Source: Ruminococcus sp. (lineage in GTDB: Bacteria > Bacillota > Clostridia > Oscillospirales > Ruminococcaceae). From it: DNA of 41,729 nt. The translations under genes and the position numbers were made by a program. Positions 8,538-15,290 of the stretch are shown one piece after another (the stretch's first letter is position 1; each line of letters starts with the position of its first letter). The stretch is taken from assembly GCF_024691275.1 (NCBI RefSeq), contig NZ_JAILNU010000069.1, positions 1 through 41,729 of the forward strand, read 5' to 3'. Under the pieces are notes generated by a model. That model did no database searches and was not told where the DNA came from. It saw only the letters and a list, made by a program, of their open reading frames with translations.

Positions 8538-8566
8538 TTGACAATTTGTAATATCAGGATTATAAT
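8538..8566 (+). promoter_or_regulatory. Consensus sigma-A promoter of the polymerase operon
   Basis: TTGACA (8538-8543), a 17-base spacer and TATAAT (8561-8566), both perfect. Such a strong promoter would need repression, which the adjoining palindrome can supply. Confidence 0.87.
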
Positions 8567-8572
8567 ATATAA

Positions 8573-8586
8573 AGAACATATGTTCT
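8573..8586 (+). promoter_or_regulatory. LexA-type SOS box
   Basis: AGAACATATGTTCT is a perfect 14-base palindrome containing GAAC-N4-GTTC, the core of the Gram-positive LexA (DinR) box. It covers the expected transcription start, seven bases after the -10, which is ideal for repression. Confidence 0.75.
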
Positions 8587-8605
8587 GAAAGAGAGGGGCA
8601 GGAGC

Positions 8606-10108
8606 ATGGAAAAGAAATATATCGCAATAGACCTGAAGTCGTTCTATGCTTCGGTAGAGTGTGTCGAACGGGGGCTCGATCCCCTTGATACAAATCTTGT
8701 TGTAGCCGATAAGAGCAGGACGGAAAAAACTATATGTCTTGCGGTATCGCCGTCGCTGAAAGCCTGCGGAGTTTCGGGAAGACCGCGCCTTTTCGAGGTC
8801 GCGGCGCAGACGGCAGACGTGAACGCAGTGCGGAGATATAAAGCACCGCGCAGGAAGTTCCGCGATAAGTCCTGTATCGCCAGCGAGCTTAAAGCCGACC
8901 CGTCGCTGGAGCTGTCGTATATCACGGCGGTTCCGAGAATGGCGCTGTACATAGAATACAGCACAAGGATATACAATGTATACCTGAAATACATAGCGCC
9001 CGAGGATATACACATATACTCCATAGACGAGGTGTTTATAGACGCTACGGCGTACCTTGATACTTACGGAATGACCGCCCATGAGCTTGCAATGACGATG
9101 ATACGTGATGTTCTGAAAACCACGGGCATTACTGCCACTGCGGGGATAGGCACGAACCTTTATCTCTGCAAGATAGCTATGGATATTGTCGCAAAGCGTA
9201 TGCCGCCCGATAAGGACGGCGTGCGTATTGCGGAACTGGACGAGATGTCTTACCGAAAACTTATGTGGGAGCATCGTCCGCTGACGGATTTCTGGCGTGT
9301 GGGACGCGGATATGCGAGCCGACTTGAACACATCGGCATTTTTACAATGGGAGATATCGCACGTTTTTCCGCATCGGAGTTCGGGGAAAAGGCACTGTAT
9401 AAGATGTTTGGGGTAAATGCGGAGCTGCTCATAGACCACGCATGGGGCTGGGAACCCTGTACCATAGCGGATATAAAGAGCTATCGTCCCGAGGTGAACA
9501 GTATAAGCTCGGGGCAGGTCTTGCAGGAGGCTGCCGAGCATGATACTGCACGGCTTATCACATGGGAAATGGCTGATATGCTGTCTCTTGACCTTGTAGG
9601 GAAGGGACTGGTGACAGATCAGCTGACGCTGACTATCGGCTATGATGTGGAGAATCTCCGCAGAGAGGATATAATAAGGAATTATACGGGGAAGGTGGTA
9701 CTTGACCACTATGGCAGACCTGTTCCCGCACACGCTCACGGTACTGTGAATCTTGCGGCACAGGTGTCATCGTCAAAGCTTATCACTGAGGCGGCTATGG
9801 AGCTTTTCGACCGTATCACGGACGGTATGCTCCTTGTGCGCAGGATAACCATATGTGCGAACAGGGTAGTGCCTGCTGAGTCTGTCCGTGAGGAGCTGCG
9901 TCAGCTTGATTTCTTCACTGATTTTGAGGAGGAAGAATGCCGCCGCAGTGCGGAAAAAGCGGAGCTAAGGCGCGAAAAGAACCTTCAGCTCGCTATGCTG
10001 AGAATGAAAGAGCGCTACGGCAAGAATGCAGTCCTGCGCGGAACTAATCTCTGTGAAGGAGCTACTGCCCGTTCACGCAACAGGCAGATAGGCGGACACA
10101 GAGCATAA
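8606..10108 (+). CDS. Y-family DNA polymerase (DinB/UvrX type)
   Basis: 500-residue translesion DNA polymerase that would bypass damaged bases during the SOS response. The N-terminal motif IAIDLKSFYASVEC holds a catalytic Asp, and YSIDEVFID (about 138-146) holds the catalytic Asp-Glu pair. Central helix-hairpin-helix and C-terminal little-finger regions follow. It resembles the Firmicute UvrX/YqjW branch more than chromosomal Pol IV, which agrees with the YolD-like gene 69 bases downstream, since uvrX-yolD pairs are recurrent in Firmicutes. The length is above the usual 350-420 residues, with a charged C-terminal tail. Start: ATG six bases after a GGAG. Regulation: consensus promoter plus LexA-type box. 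Confidence 0.9.
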   Translation: MEKKYIAIDLKSFYASVECVERGLDPLDTNLVVADKSRTEKTICLAVSPSLKACGVSGRPRLFEVAAQTADVNAVRRYKAPRRKFRDKSCIASELKADPSLELSYITAVPRMALYIEYSTRIYNVYLKYIAPEDIHIYSIDEVFIDATAYLDTYGMTAHELAMTMIRDVLKTTGITATAGIGTNLYLCKIAMDIVAKRMPPDKDGVRIAELDEMSYRKLMWEHRPLTDFWRVGRGYASRLEHIGIFTMGDIARFSASEFGEKALYKMFGVNAELLIDHAWGWEPCTIADIKSYRPEVNSISSGQVLQEAAEHDTARLITWEMADMLSLDLVGKGLVTDQLTLTIGYDVENLRREDIIRNYTGKVVLDHYGRPVPAHAHGTVNLAAQVSSSKLITEAAMELFDRITDGMLLVRRITICANRVVPAESVREELRQLDFFTDFEEEECRRSAEKAELRREKNLQLAMLRMKERYGKNAVLRGTNLCEGATARSRNRQIGGHRA

Positions 10109-10177
10109 ATGTTGGGGTAAAATATAATACAGAGCGGCTGCGGTGTCAGCTGCTATAAGCTTGAAGGGAGGAGTACT

Positions 10178-10579
10178 ATGTCAGACAGTTACGAAGATAT
10201 AATGGATATGCCGCACCATGTCTCGAAGACACGGGCACAGATGCCTCGCCGCAGCCGTGCGGCGCAGTTCGCACCGTTTGCGGCGCTCACAGGCTATGAG
10301 GACGCTGTATGCGAGACTGCACGGCGCACCGACATCAAAGCCGAACTGTGCGAGGACGACGCGGCGGAACTGAACGAAAAAATAAGGCTTCTCGGCGCTC
10401 GTATCGCCGCAGAGCCTTACTGCGAGGTGACATATTTTGTTCCTGACAAGCACAAAAGCGGCGGCAGATACGTTACAGTGTCGGGAAATGTGCGCTTTAT
10501 AGAGGAAGTATCGCGGCAGCTTGTGTTCTGCGGCGGACTTCGCGTACCGCTTGATGATATAATGAAAATATCGCTGTAA
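10178..10579 (+). CDS. YolD-like protein
   Basis: 133-residue small protein. The segment RAAQFAPFAALTGYEDAV (about 27-44) is the hallmark of YolD-like proteins, and a beta-rich second half (about 80-130) follows. YolD-like genes are commonly encoded next to UvrX-type polymerases in Bacillus, phages and integrative elements, and their molecular role is unsettled. GGGAGGAG lies seven bases before the ATG. No promoter separates it from the polymerase gene, so both should be SOS-induced together. Confidence 0.82.
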   Translation: MSDSYEDIMDMPHHVSKTRAQMPRRSRAAQFAPFAALTGYEDAVCETARRTDIKAELCEDDAAELNEKIRLLGARIAAEPYCEVTYFVPDKHKSGGRYVTVSGNVRFIEEVSRQLVFCGGLRVPLDDIMKISL

Positions 10580-11191
10580 AAAGAGCAACAGCCCTACCTC
10601 CCGCCCAAGGAGATAAGACTGTTCTGATTTGCCCTCTTACAAAAGGAAGGATAGCCAAAGGAATTTAAAACAATATATCACAAAGACCGCCTATAGTCTT
10701 TGTAAAATTTTGTGGTACGATCTCTGCGTAATACTGTCCTTGCCTGCAAGTTCCGAGCTATCCTGTCAGAACTTACAAGTATTCAAACCCGAATGCAGGT
10801 CAGGGGAGTATAGTGCAGAGTCTCCCCGCCTGCGGGTCTGTTGACTAAAAAATATGCAGGAAATATTGGTATAATTAAAGAGCGGAATAAATGCTGCGAT
10901 CTTTTTGCCGCTTAGCTGCGGCTGAATATATAATGTACCTAACCGAATGCCGTGGTTAGTACTGTGGATTGCACTTGGAAAATTTATTGCTGTTCCGTAT
11001 TGCGGAACTTTATAATAGTGTCTGTAACATTTATGTGTTTACTCATATGCACCTCGGCTGCGAAAGATGGTAGGAGGCAGCCGAAGATATGAGCAGCTTA
11101 GCAGCGGCTATAGCACTGTCCGCTGCAAGCCTGCGTTGTCAGGAAACAAAGGCGGCGGGAGAGGGACCGCTCACCTTTGTCAACACCTGAC
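10580..11191. ncRNA. Candidate large structured RNA (series of consecutive stem-loops)
   Basis: This gene-free stretch holds a chain of inverted repeats: 10680-10687/10696-10703; 10748-10753/10769-10774; a two-part stem 10795-10799+10803-10808 with 10822-10827+10829-10833; 10907-10911/10918-10922; 10939-10944/10954-10959; 10992-10997/11003-11008; a two-part stem 11042-11048+11055-11061 with 11077-11083+11087-11093; 11101-11107/11120-11126; and a two-part stem 11138-11143+11146-11152 with 11174-11180+11186-11191. On the plus strand an extended -10 (TGG then TATAAT, 10867-10875) could start a transcript. On the minus strand the region ends in an imperfect hairpin (10581-10638) followed by a T run, suggesting termination there. 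Strand is therefore uncertain. I could not match it to tmRNA, RNase P, SRP or 6S RNA. Confidence 0.35.
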
Positions 11192-11223
11192 GATATAAAA
11201 AAGTCTACGAATTTATGAGTATC

Positions 11224-11781
11224 TCACGCTGAATCTGCGTAATACAGCATGAGTACCAAACGTTTTGGATCAGCATCAATCTTGACTGAGCTCTGACATT
11301 CAGATCTGTCGGGAGTGCGGCTGCGTGGCATAGCCTTAGCAGCCCCGCGCTCCTCCCAGCTGAAAGTACCACCCTCAAAGGTGTTGTGGAAACAATAGCC
11401 ATTTTCATCAGGGTCTGTATTATCGGGAGGGATAACAGGTTCGCTTGGCATACTATTTCCACTGCTGCCCTCAAGAGTTGATGTTGTTTTGAAAAAGCTG
11501 AAAACGGGCTTTTTCGTAAAAGAGAGGTATTCAACACCGAATGTTTTCCTATGTTCAGATTTGATGAGGTAGGTACTGAACGGAAACAGCCGGACATTAG
11601 CAATATAAAAGTCCTTCGCGGCAGCGAAAGAATGCCTGTGGTCTGCGAAAGGCAAGCTGCTTGCACAGCAGTCATGCTTCGTACAGGCTGGGGCGTCACG
11701 CATCATACCGATCCTTGGCGGAGATGATCCCGGACAAGGCTTAGGGAAAGATATTCCTGACGCCGAGATTATTTTATTCAA
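11224..11781 (-). pseudogene. Degraded fragment of a carbohydrate-active protein (linker plus CBM22-like start)
   Basis: An open frame on the minus strand contains a Pro-rich linker (PSEPVIPPDNTDPDENG) followed by YCFHNTFEGGTFSWEERGAA, which resembles the start of CBM22 (CBM_4_9) xylan-binding modules. Homology fades after about 45 residues and the frame stops at 11224, whereas a CBM22 needs about 130-150 residues. The part above about 11480 is unlike any protein I recognise, and the only available start is a TTG without a good ribosome site. I read it as a remnant of a plant-cell-wall enzyme gene. Boundaries are approximate. Confidence 0.35.
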
Positions 11782-11909
11782 TTAATATCACTCCAAATTT
11801 TTATCCCTTAGCAATCAAATATTGCTATATTTTTATTATAAATAAAATGTGAATTGATAACAACCGACAAAACAAATATTTGGTGGACAAAATGAAGAAC
11901 TTGCAAAAT

Positions 11910-11943
11910 AGCCCGTACTGCCGAAAAATGGGCGGTACGGGCT
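11910..11943 (-). terminator. Rho-independent terminator of the sigma/anti-sigma operon
   Basis: AGCCCGTAC plus GCC pairs with GGC plus GTACGGGCT across an A-rich loop (11910-11943), and on the minus strand it is followed by ATTTTG. It lies five bases beyond the stop of the Thr-rich membrane protein. Confidence 0.78.
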
Positions 11944-11947
11944 GTTT

Positions 11948-13495
11948 CTAACTTGTTAGTTGTTCGTAAATTTTATTAACATTTTCTTCACCTATGTCAG
12001 CGTAAAAATTACCGTTGTTAAGATCCGTGCCTACTATTCCGTTGCTGTAAAACACTATACATCCTCCGTAATCATCATCAGATACAGTAATTACATTCTC
12101 TACTATATAATTTAAATAGAATAAGGGATCTTGCGGATCACCCTGCGTTTTTACGGGGGTATCTGCAAGCGGAGCGAGCATCTCTAAAAGTTTAGCTTTA
12201 TTGAAAGGCTCTATTTCGGTATAGCGTTGAAGGTCATAGGCATAATTTGTTAGAATACTGTTGCGGAAGTCTGTTGCTTCAAGGAACTCACCGATATCCT
12301 GCGAGAGGAAATTACAGTTTATACCCAGATATACCGTATCGCATAAATCGAATTTCACCTTGCATATGAATCTCGGATCGAAGTTTTTATACTTGTACAC
12401 CGTGTAGGACATAAGACGTAGTGTTGTTTCGGAGTACACATCTCCCGAACCTAATTCTTCATCGGAATCGCTGATAGCAAGAGTATATGTGCTTTTTGCA
12501 AGAGTATAGGTCGAGTCGTTGAATGTGAAGCTTGTACACGGTATAAGTTCGCTGGTAGTAGACATATAAGGCGGTGCAGATGTCGATGTAATGCGCGTTG
12601 TCATAGGCGGCTCCATAGTGGAGGCGACGCTCGTTGTGGTGAGCCATGGCGGAACTGCTGTTGTTTTAGTTGTTGTAAGCCATGGGATATTCGTTGTTGC
12701 AGAGGGTAAACGTGTTGTAGTCATAGACGGTTGGCGAGTCGTTGTATAGGTAGCATACGTTGAGGTAGCATACGGTCTTGTAGTTGTTGTGAATACAGGT
12801 GGGATTCGTGTAGTCGTTGTTACGCGCCTTGTCGTGGACATGGTTACGCGCCTTGTTGTTGTAGTGGTCATGCGCCTTGTTGTGGACGTGATTACACGCC
12901 TTGTTGTTGTAGTGGTCATGCGCCTTGTTGTGGACGTGGTTACACGCCTTGTTGTTGAAGTTGTACGGCGCATTGAAGTCGAAGTCGTCTTTGAGTTTCC
13001 TGTTGTCAGATATGTAGTTTTCTGTAAGCGGCTCGTTGATGAACGTGACGGAGCTGTTATTTCCATTCCTGAAGATGTTGTGCGAACGTTTCCTGTGGAA
13101 GTTCTGCCTGATGACTTCCTGCTCGTAGTAACAGTAGTGCGGTTTCCGACAGCTGTTGATGAGACAGTTGTCTTTGTATTTTCAGTGCCTGAAGAAGTTA
13201 CAGTGGTTGTTATGCTTACTTCGGAAGTTGTTGCTGCGGAAGTGGTAACAGTTAAACTATTATTGGCAGAAGTAGTAGTTGCCTCGGTCGTTATGTAGAT
13301 ATCTGTATTTTTATCGGGTTTGATGTCCTTTAGCAGATCCATCTGCCAGATGCTCAGACCCACCATCATCATGATACAGCAGCTGAAAGCGATAGCTGCC
13401 CGCTTGAAGAATATTGCCTTTTTGCGTTTCTTTTTCTCTAAATACTCATCTCTGCGCTGAAAAACTCTGTTTGCGATCTCATTATAATCTTTCAT
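11948..13495 (-). CDS. Thr-rich single-pass membrane protein, probable anti-sigma factor/sensor
   Basis: 515 residues from the ATG at 13495, preceded by AAAAGGAGGGC. It begins inside the sigma-factor gene (14-base overlap), the usual arrangement for a cognate anti-sigma factor. Residues 1-31 are charged and cytosolic, 32-50 form one membrane helix, about 66-316 are a Thr/Ser-rich, probably glycosylated, wall-spanning linker that includes 8-residue TTRRVTTS-type repeats, and 317-515 form an extracellular domain with several Cys that I do not recognise. The layout recalls RsgI sensors of cellulolytic Clostridia (short cytosolic domain, one helix, exposed sensor), but the partner is an ECF factor, not SigI, and no known CBM is visible. 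The anti-sigma role is inferred from position and topology. Confidence 0.65.
   Translation of the reverse strand: MKDYNEIANRVFQRRDEYLEKKKRKKAIFFKRAAIAFSCCIMMMVGLSIWQMDLLKDIKPDKNTDIYITTEATTTSANNSLTVTTSAATTSEVSITTTVTSSGTENTKTTVSSTAVGNRTTVTTSRKSSGRTSTGNVRTTSSGMEITAPSRSSTSRLQKTTYLTTGNSKTTSTSMRRTTSTTRRVTTSTTRRMTTTTTRRVITSTTRRMTTTTTRRVTMSTTRRVTTTTRIPPVFTTTTRPYATSTYATYTTTRQPSMTTTRLPSATTNIPWLTTTKTTAVPPWLTTTSVASTMEPPMTTRITSTSAPPYMSTTSELIPCTSFTFNDSTYTLAKSTYTLAISDSDEELGSGDVYSETTLRLMSYTVYKYKNFDPRFICKVKFDLCDTVYLGINCNFLSQDIGEFLEATDFRNSILTNYAYDLQRYTEIEPFNKAKLLEMLAPLADTPVKTQGDPQDPLFYLNYIVENVITVSDDDYGGCIVFYSNGIVGTDLNNGNFYADIGEENVNKIYEQLTS
12800..12975 (-). repeat. 24-bp tandem repeats coding for TTRR-type octapeptides
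   Basis: Within the Thr-rich linker about seven 24-base units encode alternating TTRRVTTS and TTRRMTTT. Arg pairs in a Thr stalk are unusual. Units are near-identical, so copy number may vary between strains. Confidence 0.75.
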
Positions 13496-14036
13496 ACTCA
13501 AAGCCCTCCTTTTCAAGCTTTGATCTCAGCGCAAGCTTGGCTCGGTACAACAGGTTTTCCACCTGTCGTTTGCTCTTGTGCATTACAATAGAAGCCTCGG
13601 CGTTGCTCAGATCTTCAAAAAATGTCAGGTAAAGCACCTGCCTGTAATCAGAAGTGAGGGAAGCCATTGCTCTGTGAAGTGAGATCTTTTGTTCTTCCCG
13701 CAAATAATCTTTTTCTATATCGAGCTCATCGGAAATATCATAGAAATCATCTGCAGGTCGGTCGGATAAATGCGTTCTTTTTCGCATACCGTCTATAGCG
13801 GCATTGCGGGCTATGGAGTACAGCCATGTTTTAAAAGAACTTTTTCCTGAAAATTTAGGTTTTTTAGCAGCAAGCTTAAAGAATGTATCTTCCATAAGCT
13901 CTTCGGCAAGGCAGAAATTGCCTGTTATGCCATTGAGATAAAGGATAAGACCGTCTTTATAATCACGGATCAGCTCGACTAATCCGTTGTCATCACCGTC
14001 AAGGTAACGGCGGTAGCTACTTGCACCGTTATCCAT
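13482..14036 (-). CDS. ECF-type RNA polymerase sigma factor
   Basis: 184 residues from the ATG at 14036, chosen for the AAGGAGG five bases upstream. A longer in-frame start adds 26 unsupported residues. Sigma region 2 spans about 15-80 (ILYLNGITGNFCLAEELMED, then FKTWLYSIARNAAIDGMRKR). An acidic linker leads to region 4 (about 125-180), with LTSDYRQVLYLTFFEDLSN and a helix-turn-helix (SKRQVENLLYRAKLALRSKL). The size is typical of ECF factors. The 3' end overlaps the membrane-anchored partner, so the factor is probably held at the membrane until an external signal arrives. Target promoters cannot be identified from this window. Confidence 0.9.
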   Translation of the reverse strand: MDNGASSYRRYLDGDDNGLVELIRDYKDGLILYLNGITGNFCLAEELMEDTFFKLAAKKPKFSGKSSFKTWLYSIARNAAIDGMRKRTHLSDRPADDFYDISDELDIEKDYLREEQKISLHRAMASLTSDYRQVLYLTFFEDLSNAEASIVMHKSKRQVENLLYRAKLALRSKLEKEGFEYERL

Positions 14037-14119
14037 GAGCGCCTCCTTTCCAAAGAAATATCCTTTCTCACTTATTAGACGTATGAGAAAGGCATATCTC
14101 TCAATATAATTCAAAAAAT

Positions 14120-15190
14120 TTAATGGGGTAATGATTTAGGTATTGACATGAATATTCTGAAGCCGTTATCTGACGGAGTAAAAGTGATGACGCCTTTAAG
14201 AGCTTCGGCACGGTCGCGCATATTTTTCAGACCGATGCCGCTTTCTTTTATCTCGGAGCAGCTGCCGTTGTCTGTCAGCATGAGCTGATAAAATGCAGGG
14301 TGCTCACGAACGGTTATGCTTATATGATCGCCGCTGGAATGTTTTACAGCGTTGGACAGACCTTCTTTTACAATACCTATGATGCAGAGCTTGATATTTC
14401 CCGCGACATTTTCTCCGATATCGCAGTCAAGATCAACAGTGAAGCGGTGGTCTACAGAAGCGATGCTTTCACGAAGCACCTTTTCAAGATCAATGGAATC
14501 GTCATGAAGGTCGTGGACGCTTTCGCGTATACTGGTCATAGCGCTGTCGAGAGTATTGCGCAGGCTTTCCAGCGGTTCGCGGAGATTTTCGTCCTTGTTG
14601 ATAACGAGGAGAGCTCCTGACTGGAGCAGGGAGCGTGTGAGCATATGTCCAACATTGTCGTGTATCTCACGGGCAATGCGGTTGCGCTCTTTCAGTGTAG
14701 CGATATGTATCTCGTTGTCCTGAGCCTCTGCAAGGCTGATATTCTGTTCCGAGAGCAGGAGATTCTTGCCTGCTGCTTCATCGCGGAGCAGGGTAAGTGT
14801 CTTGACAGTCTCTTCGAGGTGAGATACTCTCAGGTAGATTATTACAGCGATCACTGTACCGACTGTGGTGAGTATCAGCTGTTCGGGTTTGAGTGCATCA
14901 ATGTTTGGGATGACAGCTGCCGCAGGAAGCGTCAGCCACCATTTTTTCTCCCACAAAGCGTCGTAGAGCAGCAGCGGTACCGAACAGAATGCCAGCGGGA
15001 AAAATCCGCACAGCAGCGAGCTGACTGCTATCAGTACAGAGGCTGCCGCAGTTCCTGTCAGGAGCTGTGCCGATGAGGAGATTATTACAGTCATAACAGC
15101 TGCAAGTACAGGGGAGTAAAAGCTGTCCGACATGACAATTCCTATGATGCATATGAGGAAAATGGCAGTTTTGTCTATCAGCCTGTTCAA
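14120..15190 (-). CDS. Orphan sensor histidine kinase, NarL/DegS class (HisKA_3)
   Basis: 356 residues. The N-terminal half has about five hydrophobic segments (to about 120), then a coiled-coil dimerisation helix (about 122-170). The phospho-acceptor motif is KERNRIAREIHDNVGH with His177. The ATPase domain has EGLSNAVKHS (N-box), LTDNG and SGIGLKNMRDRAE (G-box). Such kinases normally sit beside a LuxR-type regulator, but none is encoded in this window. The start codon is TTG, preceded by AAAGGCGG. The next gene downstream, 83 bases on, is the ECF sigma factor, which raises a possible regulatory link. The partner may be elsewhere. Confidence 0.87.
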   Translation of the reverse strand: MNRLIDKTAIFLICIIGIVMSDSFYSPVLAAVMTVIISSSAQLLTGTAAASVLIAVSSLLCGFFPLAFCSVPLLLYDALWEKKWWLTLPAAAVIPNIDALKPEQLILTTVGTVIAVIIYLRVSHLEETVKTLTLLRDEAAGKNLLLSEQNISLAEAQDNEIHIATLKERNRIAREIHDNVGHMLTRSLLQSGALLVINKDENLREPLESLRNTLDSAMTSIRESVHDLHDDSIDLEKVLRESIASVDHRFTVDLDCDIGENVAGNIKLCIIGIVKEGLSNAVKHSSGDHISITVREHPAFYQLMLTDNGSCSEIKESGIGLKNMRDRAEALKGVITFTPSDNGFRIFMSIPKSLPH

Positions 15191-15236
15191 AATATCGCCG
15201 CCTTTCGTATACTGATGAAAGCTTTATACATCTCAA

Positions 15237-15259
15237 TGGGCGAACACAGTGTTCGCCCA
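15237..15259 (-). terminator. 10-bp perfect hairpin between glgP and the kinase gene
   Basis: TGGGCGAACA (15237-15246) and TGTTCGCCCA (15250-15259) with a 3-base loop, 31 bases past the glgP stop. No T run follows on the minus strand, so it could be a weak terminator or partial attenuator. Confidence 0.5.
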
Positions 15260-15290
15260 TAATTACCATATCAGCTGTAGGGCATGAGCT

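Larger units (their letters stand above)
8170..8605. other. Divergent intergenic region between the U32-like gene and the SOS polymerase
   Basis: AT-rich. It holds two oppositely directed consensus promoters (8326-8354 minus, 8538-8566 plus) and the LexA-type box at 8573-8586. The minus transcript would have a leader of about 150 bases. I see no clear riboswitch fold in it. 8355-8537 holds nothing recognisable. Confidence 0.5.

Noticed and set aside
8492..9739. 415-residue minus-strand frame
   Set aside because: It lies over the clearly coding Y-family polymerase, lacks any domain and overlaps the divergent promoters.
10629..10844. 71-residue plus-strand frame after the YolD-like gene
   Set aside because: Poor start context and overlap with strong inverted repeats. 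Better explained as non-coding.
12789..13298. Valine-rich open frame on the plus strand
   Set aside because: It is the antisense of the Thr-rich linker. Its composition is a direct result of the repeat on the other strand, and it has no ribosome site.
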